Source: Volvox africanus
Lineage: Eukaryota; Chlorophyta; Chlorophyceae; Chlamydomonadales; Volvocaceae
Direction: 5' to 3'
NCBI GenBank assembly: GCA_030268105.1
Contig: BSDZ01000003.1
Coordinates: forward strand, 4,759,001 to 4,823,000
Length of the DNA stretch: 64,000 bases
The notes below the pieces were generated by a model. The model was not told where the DNA came from. It was given only the letters and a program-made list of their open reading frames with translations, and made no database searches. The position numbers and the translations under genes are program-made. This document shows positions 46,937 through 57,437 of the stretch, one piece after another. Every line of letters starts with the position of its first letter. Positions within the stretch are counted from its first letter, which is position 1.

Positions 46937-48685
46937 GAGCTGACGGAAAATTGCAAGTGCATGGTCCTTCTTATACCTCATATAGTAAGGAGGTCTGGTT
47001 GTGCACCAAGGGCCCCTTTCGAAGACACACCAGTGCTCATGACGCGGCTACTCGGCCCCGTCTTTCCCTCTTTCATCGTCTCTGTAAACGCACACACTCA
47101 GGGGACACTCCATATCTTCCATGCACTTAGGATTTGCAAACACACACACACATACATACTCACACGAACACACACACACACGCACACATCTTCAATGCGG
47201 AGATGTACGAAATGTTTACGAAACTGCAAAGAAACTCCCACAATACGGCACAAAGCACCACCCGTGCAAACTACCGGATCCCGCGCTGCTATAAGCACAA
47301 CGCACATCGCCCTACAGAACGGGCAAGTTGAAGCCCTTCGCACGGCCGACGCCATCGAGTGACGGTAACGACTAAAAGGCACCACAGAATACGATTTGCT
47401 TTAAACATCGCAAATTCCACACAACTTGCCGCCCGAATTTCAGGGGGTCGCTACCCCTCACCCCTCCCCAATTGCCGCCGGGCCCCAACTCCACCGTTGG
47501 GACCTCGGCTGGGGGCGGGTCAGGGACAAGGAATCACGCGGTGTACAGAACACGCCGCGGCATCGCTTTCAAGGTACAGGAAGGAAGGTGGAGAGGAGGA
47601 GCAGCTTCTTACTCCGCCTAAGCTCGTGAAAAAAGACGAATGGGACGATGGGACGTCCTTTTGCCCTCTTGCCGCCGCGCTTAGTCACAAGAAATACGGC
47701 GGTGGCTCGCATCACGCCGGATGTCAGTCATGTAACCTCCCAATACCTGACCACCGAACACGGACACACACACGTACACACGTGTACACACACATCGACA
47801 TAAGCATGCAAACACGGACACATACACACGCACGCACACACATACACCGCGACACCTCCTGGAACCGCGCGTCAGCATCGTCCACTTCCGCTTCTACAGC
47901 ACGGGTGCACATACAACAACTGAGTGCGGTAGCGCGGATGAGGCCGTCAACATAAGGCCCTAAAAGTACGATAACTAGGGGTATGGTGGGCAGGGCCAGG
48001 GCCTACTAAGCAAACTGGTTTGAAAGGACTGTGCTGAAAACTACAGCGCTACCAAAATTCACATACAGCTAGCACGCTGTGACCTAAGCGCGCCTTGGTG
48101 CAAAATGCTGTTCGAGCACCCCTCAGTGAGCTTGCAGGCTGGGGGCCCCAGATCATAAAACTGACGTGACTCAGATCAAAGTCTCATAGTAGTCCTGTAA
48201 TAGCTTTCCTGGGGAATATTCGGAGCCAAAGGTCACTGCTATTACTACCATTTTCACCATCATCATCATCACCAAAAATTCAGATCAGCCCTAGCACCAA
48301 GCCCAACCCAAGCACCCACATCACATTTAACAGCTTGTTATGCATTTCCAAGCGCACGGCCGCATCAAGCTCACGACCATTCCTCTTCCCCCTGTGAAGG
48401 GCTGGGACGCCCCCACCCCCACCCGCCCCCACCACCAGAGTAAGACCACCTGGACTCTACTGGAGGTTTATGAACATAGGCAGGCCTACGTCTTATACCC
48501 ATATCGCCCGCAAGACCCCTCATGGGAGAGATGCCGCAATTCCCGCTCGCTCGCGGCCTTTTCAAAAAGGCGCGCCTCACACCGAAACACAAACTGCGGA
48601 CCGCACGATCAAGACGCAAATCCACGAGAAGACCTACACGCGGCCCCATCTGCCCACCCGGCAGCGGCAGCGCCTGCTGAAAAAC
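46937..48685. other. Intergenic with CA-type microsatellites
   Basis: CA/CACG simple repeats at about 47138-47194 and 47757-47852. No gene supported; several short frames on both strands are ambiguous. Confidence 0.45.
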
Positions 48686-48814
48686 CTGTCCATAAGCGTT
48701 GAATTCGACCACGCCATAGCGTTCTGGATCGTGCACATGGTAAGCAAACACCGTAGCCCCCGTCATTTGAGCGGCGGCGGCTTTGAGCAGGTGCTGAAAT
48801 TCATGTCTTAAATA
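48686..48814 (-). pseudogene. Fragment similar to bacterial RmlA (dTDP-glucose pyrophosphorylase)
   Basis: A 43-codon minus-strand segment ends with a run ([19 protein letters not shown]) that matches the bacterial glucose-1-phosphate thymidylyltransferase centre (E. coli [19 protein letters not shown], recalled from memory) at all but one position. The part before it, [16 protein letters not shown], aligns with the helix that precedes this strand in RmlA. After NAYGQ the similarity stops: the conserved EEKP is absent and a CAG/GT boundary falls there. I searched both sides by eye for other RmlA landmarks (GGSGTRL, LGDN, GLYFYD, WLDTGT) and found none, so this is an isolated exon-sized piece: a relic, or one exon of a diverged gene. 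It has host-like base composition. Confidence 0.6.
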
Positions 48815-50640
48815 ACCGACCGGGCACCGCCGCTGCCGTCGCTACTGCCGCTGCTAGCATGCACGTGCAGAAGGCCCGCGACACAACTACCGGAAAGGCG
48901 CACAATCTAGTGCAACTAACACCGCAACGCCTGCCAGAAGTCCAAGGAATCCGAAGGCCAAACCCATAAATACGCCGCGTATCAAAATCCGGATATATCA
49001 TGATGGATGCCCCTCTCCGTTGCATCCATCATTGCATCCATTCCTGCCCTATACTCTGCCACTGCCGAAATACACCGACCCTCATCACGGCTCGCAGTTC
49101 CTGGTGGCTGCCCCTTTCCGGGTGACCACGGCCTCTGCAACGGCAACCCTGCTGGAGATACATATGGACCGCTGTTGTCCTAACGTTCTTCATCACCCTG
49201 GGCGCCAAGGGGGGCACCTCCAGCGGCTGCCAACCGGTTCCCCAGCTCGTGGCTCTCCCATGAACTGTCGCCGCCTCCGTCCGTATGAAGACGGTGAAAG
49301 CACAACCATCAGGCGGCATCTACGTTCTGCCTGTGTCCTAAGTCCGCATGATTTCCACTTCCAGATGGGCCCTTCCATGCGCAAAGTCACCAACCAACCA
49401 CCAGAAAATGAGGGGATATATGGAAGATGAATCCTCAACCCCCCAAACCCCAAACATCGATTTCGGGCTCGGGACATCTTAGGGAGGAAAAGGAAGAAAA
49501 CCGATTGGGAGAAACGCCCGACAAATCGACCGATCCACGACAACTCGAGATCAAGGAGATCTCCTCGCTGTCCTAAACGCACTGGGAACAGAATTTCATC
49601 ATCTTACCAACCCCCCAGTGTCAAATGGTTTCTGGAAAACGTGGAAAGCGTCGGGTGGTCAAGTGGGATATCGGGTATCGGCCAGAGAATAGATTATTCC
49701 AGAGGGCCTCTGCCGCCCGGCGCTTCACCTCAACGCTCCAATTCACAACATGAAGACACGCGGTGGCTGTCCTGCGTCCCTCACGGCGACCCGAACCGAG
49801 AGACCCAAATACACAAGATCTAGAACGGGAATCACCGCTGGCGCCGCCACCGCGGCCACTGCAAGTGCCGTATGGAACAGCCACCCTCAGCTACACGGCC
49901 TGTGGGGTCTGTGCTGGGGCACGCCACAGGACGTGTGTATGTATGTGCGGCACTATATACGGCACTACAGCAGCCAGCAGCAGAGGACTTACAATTATCA
50001 TAACAGCAAAATTCTCGTGTTGTGACCCGTACAGTTTAAGTCCGGCGGATATACGTATGTATGTATGTGTGTATGTGTGTATGTATCCAGCACAGCCTAA
50101 TGAGCTGCGAACGGAAAGATCTTATGGGGCGTGGGACCGGTAGCCAGTCCCGGCACCCATTCCCACAACGCACGAACCCAATGGTGGTCAGTGCACAGGC
50201 GGCAGCTCGAAAAGCACCACCGGAGCGCCCCCTGCCGTGCGGCGACCAGGCAGCCGACTCCGCAGTAGCCATCTCCCCACCCCACCCCACCTAGGTGCCT
50301 TGGGGGGCAAGCGCCATCCCGATCATCATCCCGAACATCGTCCAGATCACCCCCCCAAGAAATGGCGCTCATTGGCACTTCGTCGCGAGAAATATGGTAC
50401 ACACAAAGATCACCGTGTCCTAGCGCCCGCGTACGTCATGGCAGCTGCGTGCATGCTAGCCAGTGAATCGGCACCAGCGAGCGGGAAATGAAATAATGTC
50501 CACAGTGCTGACCCTGGCGCGGGTCCCAATGCTCCACTCGGGAGCCGATTTGCGGCTGGAGAAACAGCGCCCTTTGGAAAACACACACACACACACACAC
50601 ACAGACCCAATGGGTATTCGCCCCATACGAATCCATGCAC
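48815..50640. other. Intergenic with GT and CA microsatellites
   Basis: No gene supported. GTAT/GTGT repeat near 50051-50090 and a pure (CA) run at about 50581-50603. Likely holds the 3' UTR of the LRR gene. Confidence 0.45.
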
Positions 50641-53600
50641 CTAAAAATCCTCGAACAGCCTCTGTTGCTCCGGTGTCAGCGGCTTGTATCTGGGCCGGCG
50701 GCACGCGGGCAGCACCTGCTGGGGCAGCTTGCAGGCCGCCCGCGGGGCAGGGTAGTCGGACTCACCCGCGGCGCTCACGCGCTTGGGTACGCCCGCGGAG
50801 GCGGTGCCGCACACCACCGAAATGGCGGTTATAAAGCACATGGCGGGTGGGGGCGAGGTGCACAGCGGGACGCCTCCATCGGTGGCCAAAGGTGTAGCCC
50901 TGGCCGATGCGGCGGAGGCGGCGCCGTCAGTCCCCAACATAATCATGTCGCCGCAGCACCCGCTTTCCATGGACGAGCTGGCACTGGAAGATTGGTCGCG
51001 GTTGCTTAAGGGTACGGCGATGCTGTTGGTCCTGTTATTACGAAAGCAGTGTCGTGCATCCAAACAGGGCAAACGGAATTGTGTTCTGATCGGTTCTCTC
51101 CAATCTTGAGTGGCTCTACATAGCCCCTCCGTCCGTCCGCTGAGTCCATTCCACCATCGGTCGGTGCATGCTCCAATTATGCGGGAATGTAACTAAAACC
51201 CTAAAACCCTGTATGTATGTATATATATACATACATACATATGCATATCTATCTATCTATATCTATATCTATCTATATACATATGCATATCTATTGTGTT
51301 TCGTAAATTATGAAAGTAACTTCGCAAACAAATACAAGCCACGCAAACAGCTTTGGAAATGCCACGGCCGGAATTGCACAGCCCCCAACCAGCCAACCCA
51401 ATCAGCCCATGGCCCTTATCATGTCCCCCGTGTCCTATGAGAAGCGAAGTGCCAATGGGAATACCCGATGGCCCCACAGATCTAAATGTACCCACAAACC
51501 CACCAACAGTCGCGGCCGGCCGCCACGCTCGCCCCCCCATCGGCATACGGAAGGGAGCACCAAACTCCCGAAGCCGGCTGCCGTCCCGCCTGCGATCGGA
51601 AGTCGGGCGATGCCGGCACCGGGAGAGCTGCACCGCCGCCGGCCCCGCCGCCGCCGTCACACCCACCGGCAGGCAGGGCTGTGCCATCCGCGCCTCGCGC
51701 CGCCACATTCCGAAGCGGCCGCCGGTCGCCGTCGCTTCCAGCCAGGTCGCCTTCCGCTGCAGCATCCTGATCCTCCAACCGGTGCTTATGGTGCGTGGTG
51801 CAACCAGCAATACCAATCACGGGTCCCGCCGCCGCCGCTGTGACGTCAACGTCCATGGGCGACGTCGAGTCGTGACTCCTATGCGACCCGTCGACGCCGG
51901 CTCCACCTCCGCTGCCCCTGTCTGCCGCTGCCGCGTCGCCACCTCCGCTTCCGGAACCGCCTCCGGCGCCATCTTCTGATGAAGACGACGACGATGAATA
52001 ATACCTGCCCATCACCACCAGCTGTGAATGCCGCGCAGCTCTCTGCTGGCTGAGCTGGGTGAGCGACAGCCGCAGCGCTGGGTCTTTGAAGTCACCGGGT
52101 AATTAAGGGCGCATTGGGGGAACAGGGGGAAGAAGGTTGGCGAGGTATTGCTCATGACAGGACACTGAGGGACCCTCGGGGGAGTTCTGTGCGCCGCAAC
52201 CAGGAAGTCACTCCCGAATTGCATTTCTCAGAGAGTGGCATCATGGCTTTGTGATATCATCAGATACAAAATACCTGACAAGGAACGTTAGCCCGAAAAA
52301 AGGGAAACGTGATGTGAGAGAAAGGGGGAGGGGGAAGATAGAAAGGGGGGAGGAGAAAGACAGGGATAGATAGATATATGGAGAGAGAAAGAAAGCACAA
52401 CTCTAAACAGCGCGGGCTAGGAAAGAAATCAAAGAAGCCAGGCGGGTGCGGCCTGAACACACATGGGTGATGAACGGGCAAATCCCCCACCTAACTAAAA
52501 GTGCAGCTTCTGGTGCGGGGAGCAAGAGCACTGCAGACCCTCATCCGCCACAAACGCGACCGCCAAGTCCTCTCTCTTATCTCATCGGCTCTCCAACCAT
52601 CCATACGCGTGGGGTCGGCATCCCAGCTGTACCTGTCAACTTATTGGCTTCCGCCGAAAAGCGCCACAGCTGGGGCGCCGCTGTAACAGCCTCCAGAAGT
52701 GTCTGTGCCCCCCCATTATGCAGCCGATTGCCGTCCAGCAGCAACCCCTGCAGGCCTGCAGGCGACGTTATCGGTTCCGATGGGCTTCGCACAGCCTTGG
52801 TGCGCACGCCGCTGGCAGCGCACTGCACTGTGTCCCCGAGCCGCTCGCCAACGCCGCGCGACGAGATAAGCGGCAGCAGTGCCGCCACACCGGCGTCCGA
52901 AATGCCGTTTTCCCGTAGGTCCAGCTGCTCCAGGCAGAAAGCCTCCGCCAGGCACACCGCCAGCACCTTCACGCCGTCGTCGCAAAGCGCGTTGCCCGCA
53001 AGAGAAAGCTGCTCCAACGGCGCCGTCACTCTTGGCAGTGGCGGCGGTGACGGCGGCTCAGCATCCGTCGCCAGACCCCGCAGCGCTTCCGCCAGTTCCG
53101 CTCCATGGACACGGTTGTGATCCAGATGCAGATTCCGAAGCATGCAAGTCCGTGGAGCAGACATGGCCCCGAGCAGCGCCGCTAGACCCGCCGCGCCCGC
53201 GGCGTTGAAGCCCAGCGTAAGCTGTTGTAGTGGCGGTGGACCGCTTCTGTCAGCCAGCTGCCTGCCCTCTCCAGGTCGAAGCGCCGCCGCCAGGGCCGCC
53301 ACACCGACGGCGCCAATGCCGCACGACGACAGATCAAGACGGAGGAGGCCGCGGTTCGCCGCCAGGCCTTCCGCCAGGGCTCGCGCGCCCGCACAGCCGA
53401 GGGCCTTATTATTAGCAAGGTTCAGGGAGTGCAGGTTGCACGAGGAGGCCAGGAGGTGGCCCAGCTGGGTGGCTCCTGTGCGGCGGAGAAAGATGGGGCG
53501 AACTAGGTATGAGTTTGGGTTGTTTGGATGGCTCGGTCCTGGTTCAAGTTCCGGTTGATTTTGGAGCGGGTAAAATGAGCACGGGTGCCATATCAGGAGT

Positions 53601-54508
53601 TAAAGATTGCTACAACGCCAATACGTCCGTTACCTCTGAGCTAGGGTAGGCTAAGTAATGTGGCTCCAACTACGGAGTCAACAGAATTGGGATGGGAAAA
53701 GATGGGCCACTGAGGATGGGGAGCTCGGCGCAAGCACTTCGGCGACCTATCTGATTGGCCGGTCCAGTCGTCCCTCTTGTCTATACGTCTGGTCAGGGAT
53801 CATGCGATTGCTACTGTCGCGACCAACACGGCGACTGCACCTACCCCGCAAGCCGATATGACAGGAGGGGAGCGCCAAGCTGCTCAAGACCGAGCTGGCA
53901 CCCGACAGCTTTCTCCAGCCTGGTGCCGCCAGCAAAGCCTCGGCGGCTGCATCCCCTAGATCTGAATCCACCACTTCCAGGTGCGACAATGCACCCGCCT
54001 GCCGGCTAAGCGCCTCCGCAAGCGCCTCCGCTGCGTCGGGCGTGAATGAGCATTTCTCCAATCTAAGGTGCTGGAGTCTGGGCATACAATCGCTGGCGGC
54101 GGCGGCGGGATCAGCGCTGCTGGGCGAGGCAGCACCCAAATGTGGTGACCACGCTAGCAGCGCGGCAGCGAGGGCGGCCACGCCGGGCGCGTCCAGAAGG
54201 GAGAGGTGGAGACTTGTCAGCGTGCGGCTCACAGCGATGCCGCAACAAAGGTTCCCGACGGCTTCGTGGCCCTGGGGATGGTGTACTGCGAGAGCTGCGA
54301 GACGTGGTGACGAAGAAAGCACGGTGGCCAGCGAGCTGGCTGCAGCAGGATCAAGCTCAAAGATGTCGAGGCTGGTAACGGATGTGTTGCGGCTGAGCGC
54401 GTTCACGACCGCGGCGGTGTGGTGGGACTCATTATGGAATAGCCGGAGGTGCCGCGTTGCGCAGTCAGGGCTGGCCAATGCTGCAACATGTGATGCGAAT
54501 TTTTCCAC
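50641..54508 (-). CDS. Leucine-rich-repeat (RNI-like) protein
   Basis: Exons complement(..., 52633..53475, 53845..54508) are firm and in phase. A third exon starts at 52084 in phase (DPALRLSLTQLSQQRAARHS) and runs at least to about 52013, probably on through a Ser/Asp/Gly-rich tail toward 51482. A final piece ending at stop 50641 (YKPLTPEQQRLFEDF) fits as C-terminus, but its joining is unresolved. Repeats of ribonuclease-inhibitor type (about 28 residues, LxxLxLxxNxLxxxGxxxLAxxL) are clear: SLNLANNKALGCAGARALAE, LLRLDLSSCGIGAVGVAALA, LEQLDLRENGISDAGVAALL and GLLLDGNRLHNGGAQTLLEA. No F-box, NB-ARC or membrane span is seen at the N-terminus. Probably a protein-binding scaffold; partner unknown. 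Its start is 1.4 kb from SKP1 in head-to-head order. Confidence 0.75.
51193..51210. repeat. Interstitial telomere-like CCCTAAAA units
   Basis: ctaaaaccctaaaaccct, two and a quarter units of the Chlamydomonas-type telomere repeat (TTTTAGGG on the other strand), next to an AT-rich microsatellite. Confidence 0.75.
51212..51298. repeat. TATG/ATCT/TATA microsatellite
   Basis: Mixed tetranucleotide and TA repeats directly after the telomere-like units, within an LRR gene intron. Confidence 0.85.
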
Positions 54509-55904
54509 CGAAATAAAAAAGCCGGAAATTTCCTGCTCGCCAACCGGGGGAAAGCCGAAACCCTAATCACCGTTAGCGCCGAGCCCGTCTTGGCATTATA
54601 CAGTATAAGAGATAAGGGCTTTATATATTTGTGTATATATACATATCAATGTTAAACGTCGGGTGGATGAAGACCATACGTACCGACGACAATTCACCCA
54701 AGGAGGACACCCCACGCACCCGTTTAAAATCAGTCATGATTCCCGCAGATTGTTGAGAGGAGAGAATTTGGTCCAGCTCTTGTACCGGAGACTGTATATA
54801 GCTGGACCTCACCTATCTCCTCTCAGATAGGTAACTGACACAAGTGAAATTTGACAGGCGATAAGACCAATAATCCAATTAACGTTTTAGTATGATTTAA
54901 ACACAGTTCCAGCCAAGTCGCGGCTGTGGCACGTCAGCCGTCAATGCCTAGGTCTGGCAGTTTCTCAAGGCCAGTTAGGACCGTTGCCGAAACGCATTCG
55001 CTCTTTCGAGGGCCGAAAGCGGCTCATTAAACATGAGCGTTAAGTGGCAAATGCCTCACGAGTTGTACGTTTCCCGTGCTGCGGTCTCTTTGTTAATATT
55101 CAATGTTAGTAAAACGTGGAAAACTATGATCAGAAAATTAAAACCATAGTCCCAGTGAATGCATCGATTTGTAGTGTGTCAGAAATAATGTTTACTTTGC
55201 CCTGGGACTTGGATTGCACGTACGGTAGTGCTGCCACGTCAAACATAGCACGTTACTCTCGCCATTTACGACATTTCAAAAGTAGCATTATACCTAGAAA
55301 AGCAAGCAGTTCTTTCCCACCTGGTCTCAGCAACCTGTTCTATGCTATGCCGTGGCCGACAACATGGCGGCGTTCCGCAGGCTCTAACGTTGTGATCCTT
55401 TGCACATCGCAACTCACCGATGATCAATATTGCATTCGTACTTACACAAAGAGGCAATACCCTGAGGGGCTTGCGGGGATGCCATATCGGCATTTGTTTC
55501 TCAATTGCTAGCTCTGAAGCGTATGCGTCGGTGATTGCATTACAACATTTAGCTGCAAGCTTTCAGTGAAAGCAAATGCGTTAGGAAAGTAGTTATAAAG
55601 ATGCAACAAAATCTACCCTTGATAACTTCGTGAGCCCGTGCGTTACATACTTGCCGGGAATTCGCTGGTACCTTTGCTCCCTCGTTCCGGAGGGTATAAA
55701 TTGGGACACAACTTCAAGTTAATAGTCAGCTGGTTACACCTTACCAAGTTTGCCCCTTCTGCAGCGGGTTGGTCATACCTTGCACAGGGCCCACGAGAAG
55801 GATTTTTTTTCATCCGACCAGCTTCAAGAGGGTTGCACATCCGATTAGACTAATATATCAATACCTGTACCTTTCATTATCCGACCTTTTCAACAAGAAC
55901 AAAA
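54509..55904. promoter_or_regulatory. Divergent region, LRR gene / SKP1
   Basis: About 1.4 kb between opposite starts. The 131-residue plus-strand frame at 55116-55511 has no coding character I trust. No named promoter element identified. Confidence 0.45.
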
Positions 55905-56745
55905 ATGTCGGGAACCAAGGTGAAGCTTCTGAGCTCGGACTCACAAATGTTTGAGGTGGACGAGGAAGCTGCCTTCCAGTCCCAGACGGTTAAGAATTTG
56001 GTCGAAGACGCTGGTACTGACGACGCCATTCCGCTGCCAAACGTGTCTGGGCGGATCCTGGCAAAGGTTATCGAATATAGCAAATACCACGTCGAAGCCG
56101 AGAAGAAGGGCGCGGATGACAAGCCTGCAAAGACAGAAGATGAGATCAAACGGTGGGACGAGGAATTTGTGAAGGTAGACCAGGCGACCCTCTTCGACCT
56201 CATCCTGGTGAGCAACGCGGGTTTCTCGGCATCGGGGAGCGTAAAAATTGAAGAAATGTTTGCGCATGTCTCGACTGCAGCTTCAATAATGCACGCTGTT
56301 TTTACGGCTTCCTTCAGGCGGCAAACTACTTAAACATCAAGGGCCTCTTGGACCTCACCTGTCAGACAGTAGCCCAAATGATTAAGGGGAAAACGCCGGA
56401 GGAAATTCGAAAGACGTTCAATATCAAGGTAAGAGGGGAAGCTTGCTCAGCTAGGGGGAAGTGATTAGGGTTTTCTCCCCCAGTCGGCTGCAGGAGCATG
56501 GGGGTTTGGGGATCTCACGGGCGCATGTCACGAAATTTGGGTTGTGAAACGCCTATGTAGATTGTGATACCAATGCTCTAGTTAACGTTATGGGCAGTGC
56601 ATGTCCTTGTAGGGGGTAGGTGGTACGGGGTCTCAGTAAACAAACACCTTCTCCCGTGCTCGTGGACCAATACTTGTTGTAGAACGACTTTACACCAGAG
56701 GAAGAGGAGGAGGTCCGCCGCGAGAACCAGTGGGCATTCGACTAA
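55905..56745 (+). CDS. SKP1: SKP1, SCF ubiquitin ligase adaptor
   Basis: Exons 55905..56207, 56318..56428, 56683..56745; 477 nt, 158 residues, the usual SKP1 length. The N-terminal BTB/POZ-like part begins [20 protein letters not shown] and includes [20 protein letters not shown], then the variable linker and [18 protein letters not shown]. The F-box-binding C-terminus has [35 protein letters not shown] and [23 protein letters not shown]1 bridges CUL1 and F-box proteins. No key residue is missing. A good start context (caaaaATGTCG) and three clean GT-AG introns support the model. Confidence 0.97.
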
Positions 56746-57437
56746 GCATGTGCTGTTTGCTTCCAATGGGCAGCAGCGGCTAGCTAAGGATTGGCTGTGG
56801 AGACTGCCCAAGGGCCTAGCTAGGTAACCAGCATGCTGACGCCTTCTACGAGGGCTAGCGTTAACATCTTTGAGTGCCGGTTTATGAGAGCGATGAATCC
56901 TTACCAGGGTTGCTTTGTCGCATTACTGGCAGCGGGCAGGGCCAGCTTATGTCACGGCTGGAAGTGGGAGTTGTAGGGCGAGAACTGTAATGAAAGCGCA
57001 TTGCTTGCCAGCGGCTTACAGAACCCCGTATTCGGCACTGGATCCGTTGCTTGGAGATGATAGCGGTTTAGGATTCAATTCGTGTTTTATTGCCTTCGAA
57101 CTTGTAGTTTAGAGGGGCATCACGCCTACGGGCTTTTTTCCAGTTTCAGGAGACATGACAAAATTTGAACATAAGAAAGCAGGATTGTGACGCGCCGATG
57201 AGGCCATAACACATTGCATCGTTAACGCATGTCATGTGAGAGACGTATGCTTCGAACCTATAGCCATGGCAAGGCACCCTAGCGCACGATGAAGGGACGG
57301 TGGTGGGGTATTGGCCATGTTGCAAGGCTCTCCATGTCGCAAATGTCCAACCATTCCAAATACAAACCGCTACTCCACCCACTTGCGGCACATGCGACAG
57401 CTACACCTGCAACTCGTGCACTTCAGCAGGGTATTGC
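56746..57437. other. Convergent intergenic region after SKP1
   Basis: 3' flanks of SKP1 and of the unrecognised minus-strand gene. Nothing else seen. Confidence 0.5.
56986..56990 (+). terminator. Candidate TGTAA polyadenylation signal, SKP1
   Basis: TGTAA about 240 bases past the SKP1 stop. Confidence 0.4.

Noticed and set aside
48338..48811. Plus-strand frame ending at a good donor (gtaagc at 48740)
   Set aside because: It is the antisense of the RmlA-like segment, whose protein match on the minus strand is far stronger.
55116..55511. 131-residue plus-strand frame before SKP1
   Set aside because: No homology, no codon bias, and it lies in the likely promoter/5' flank.
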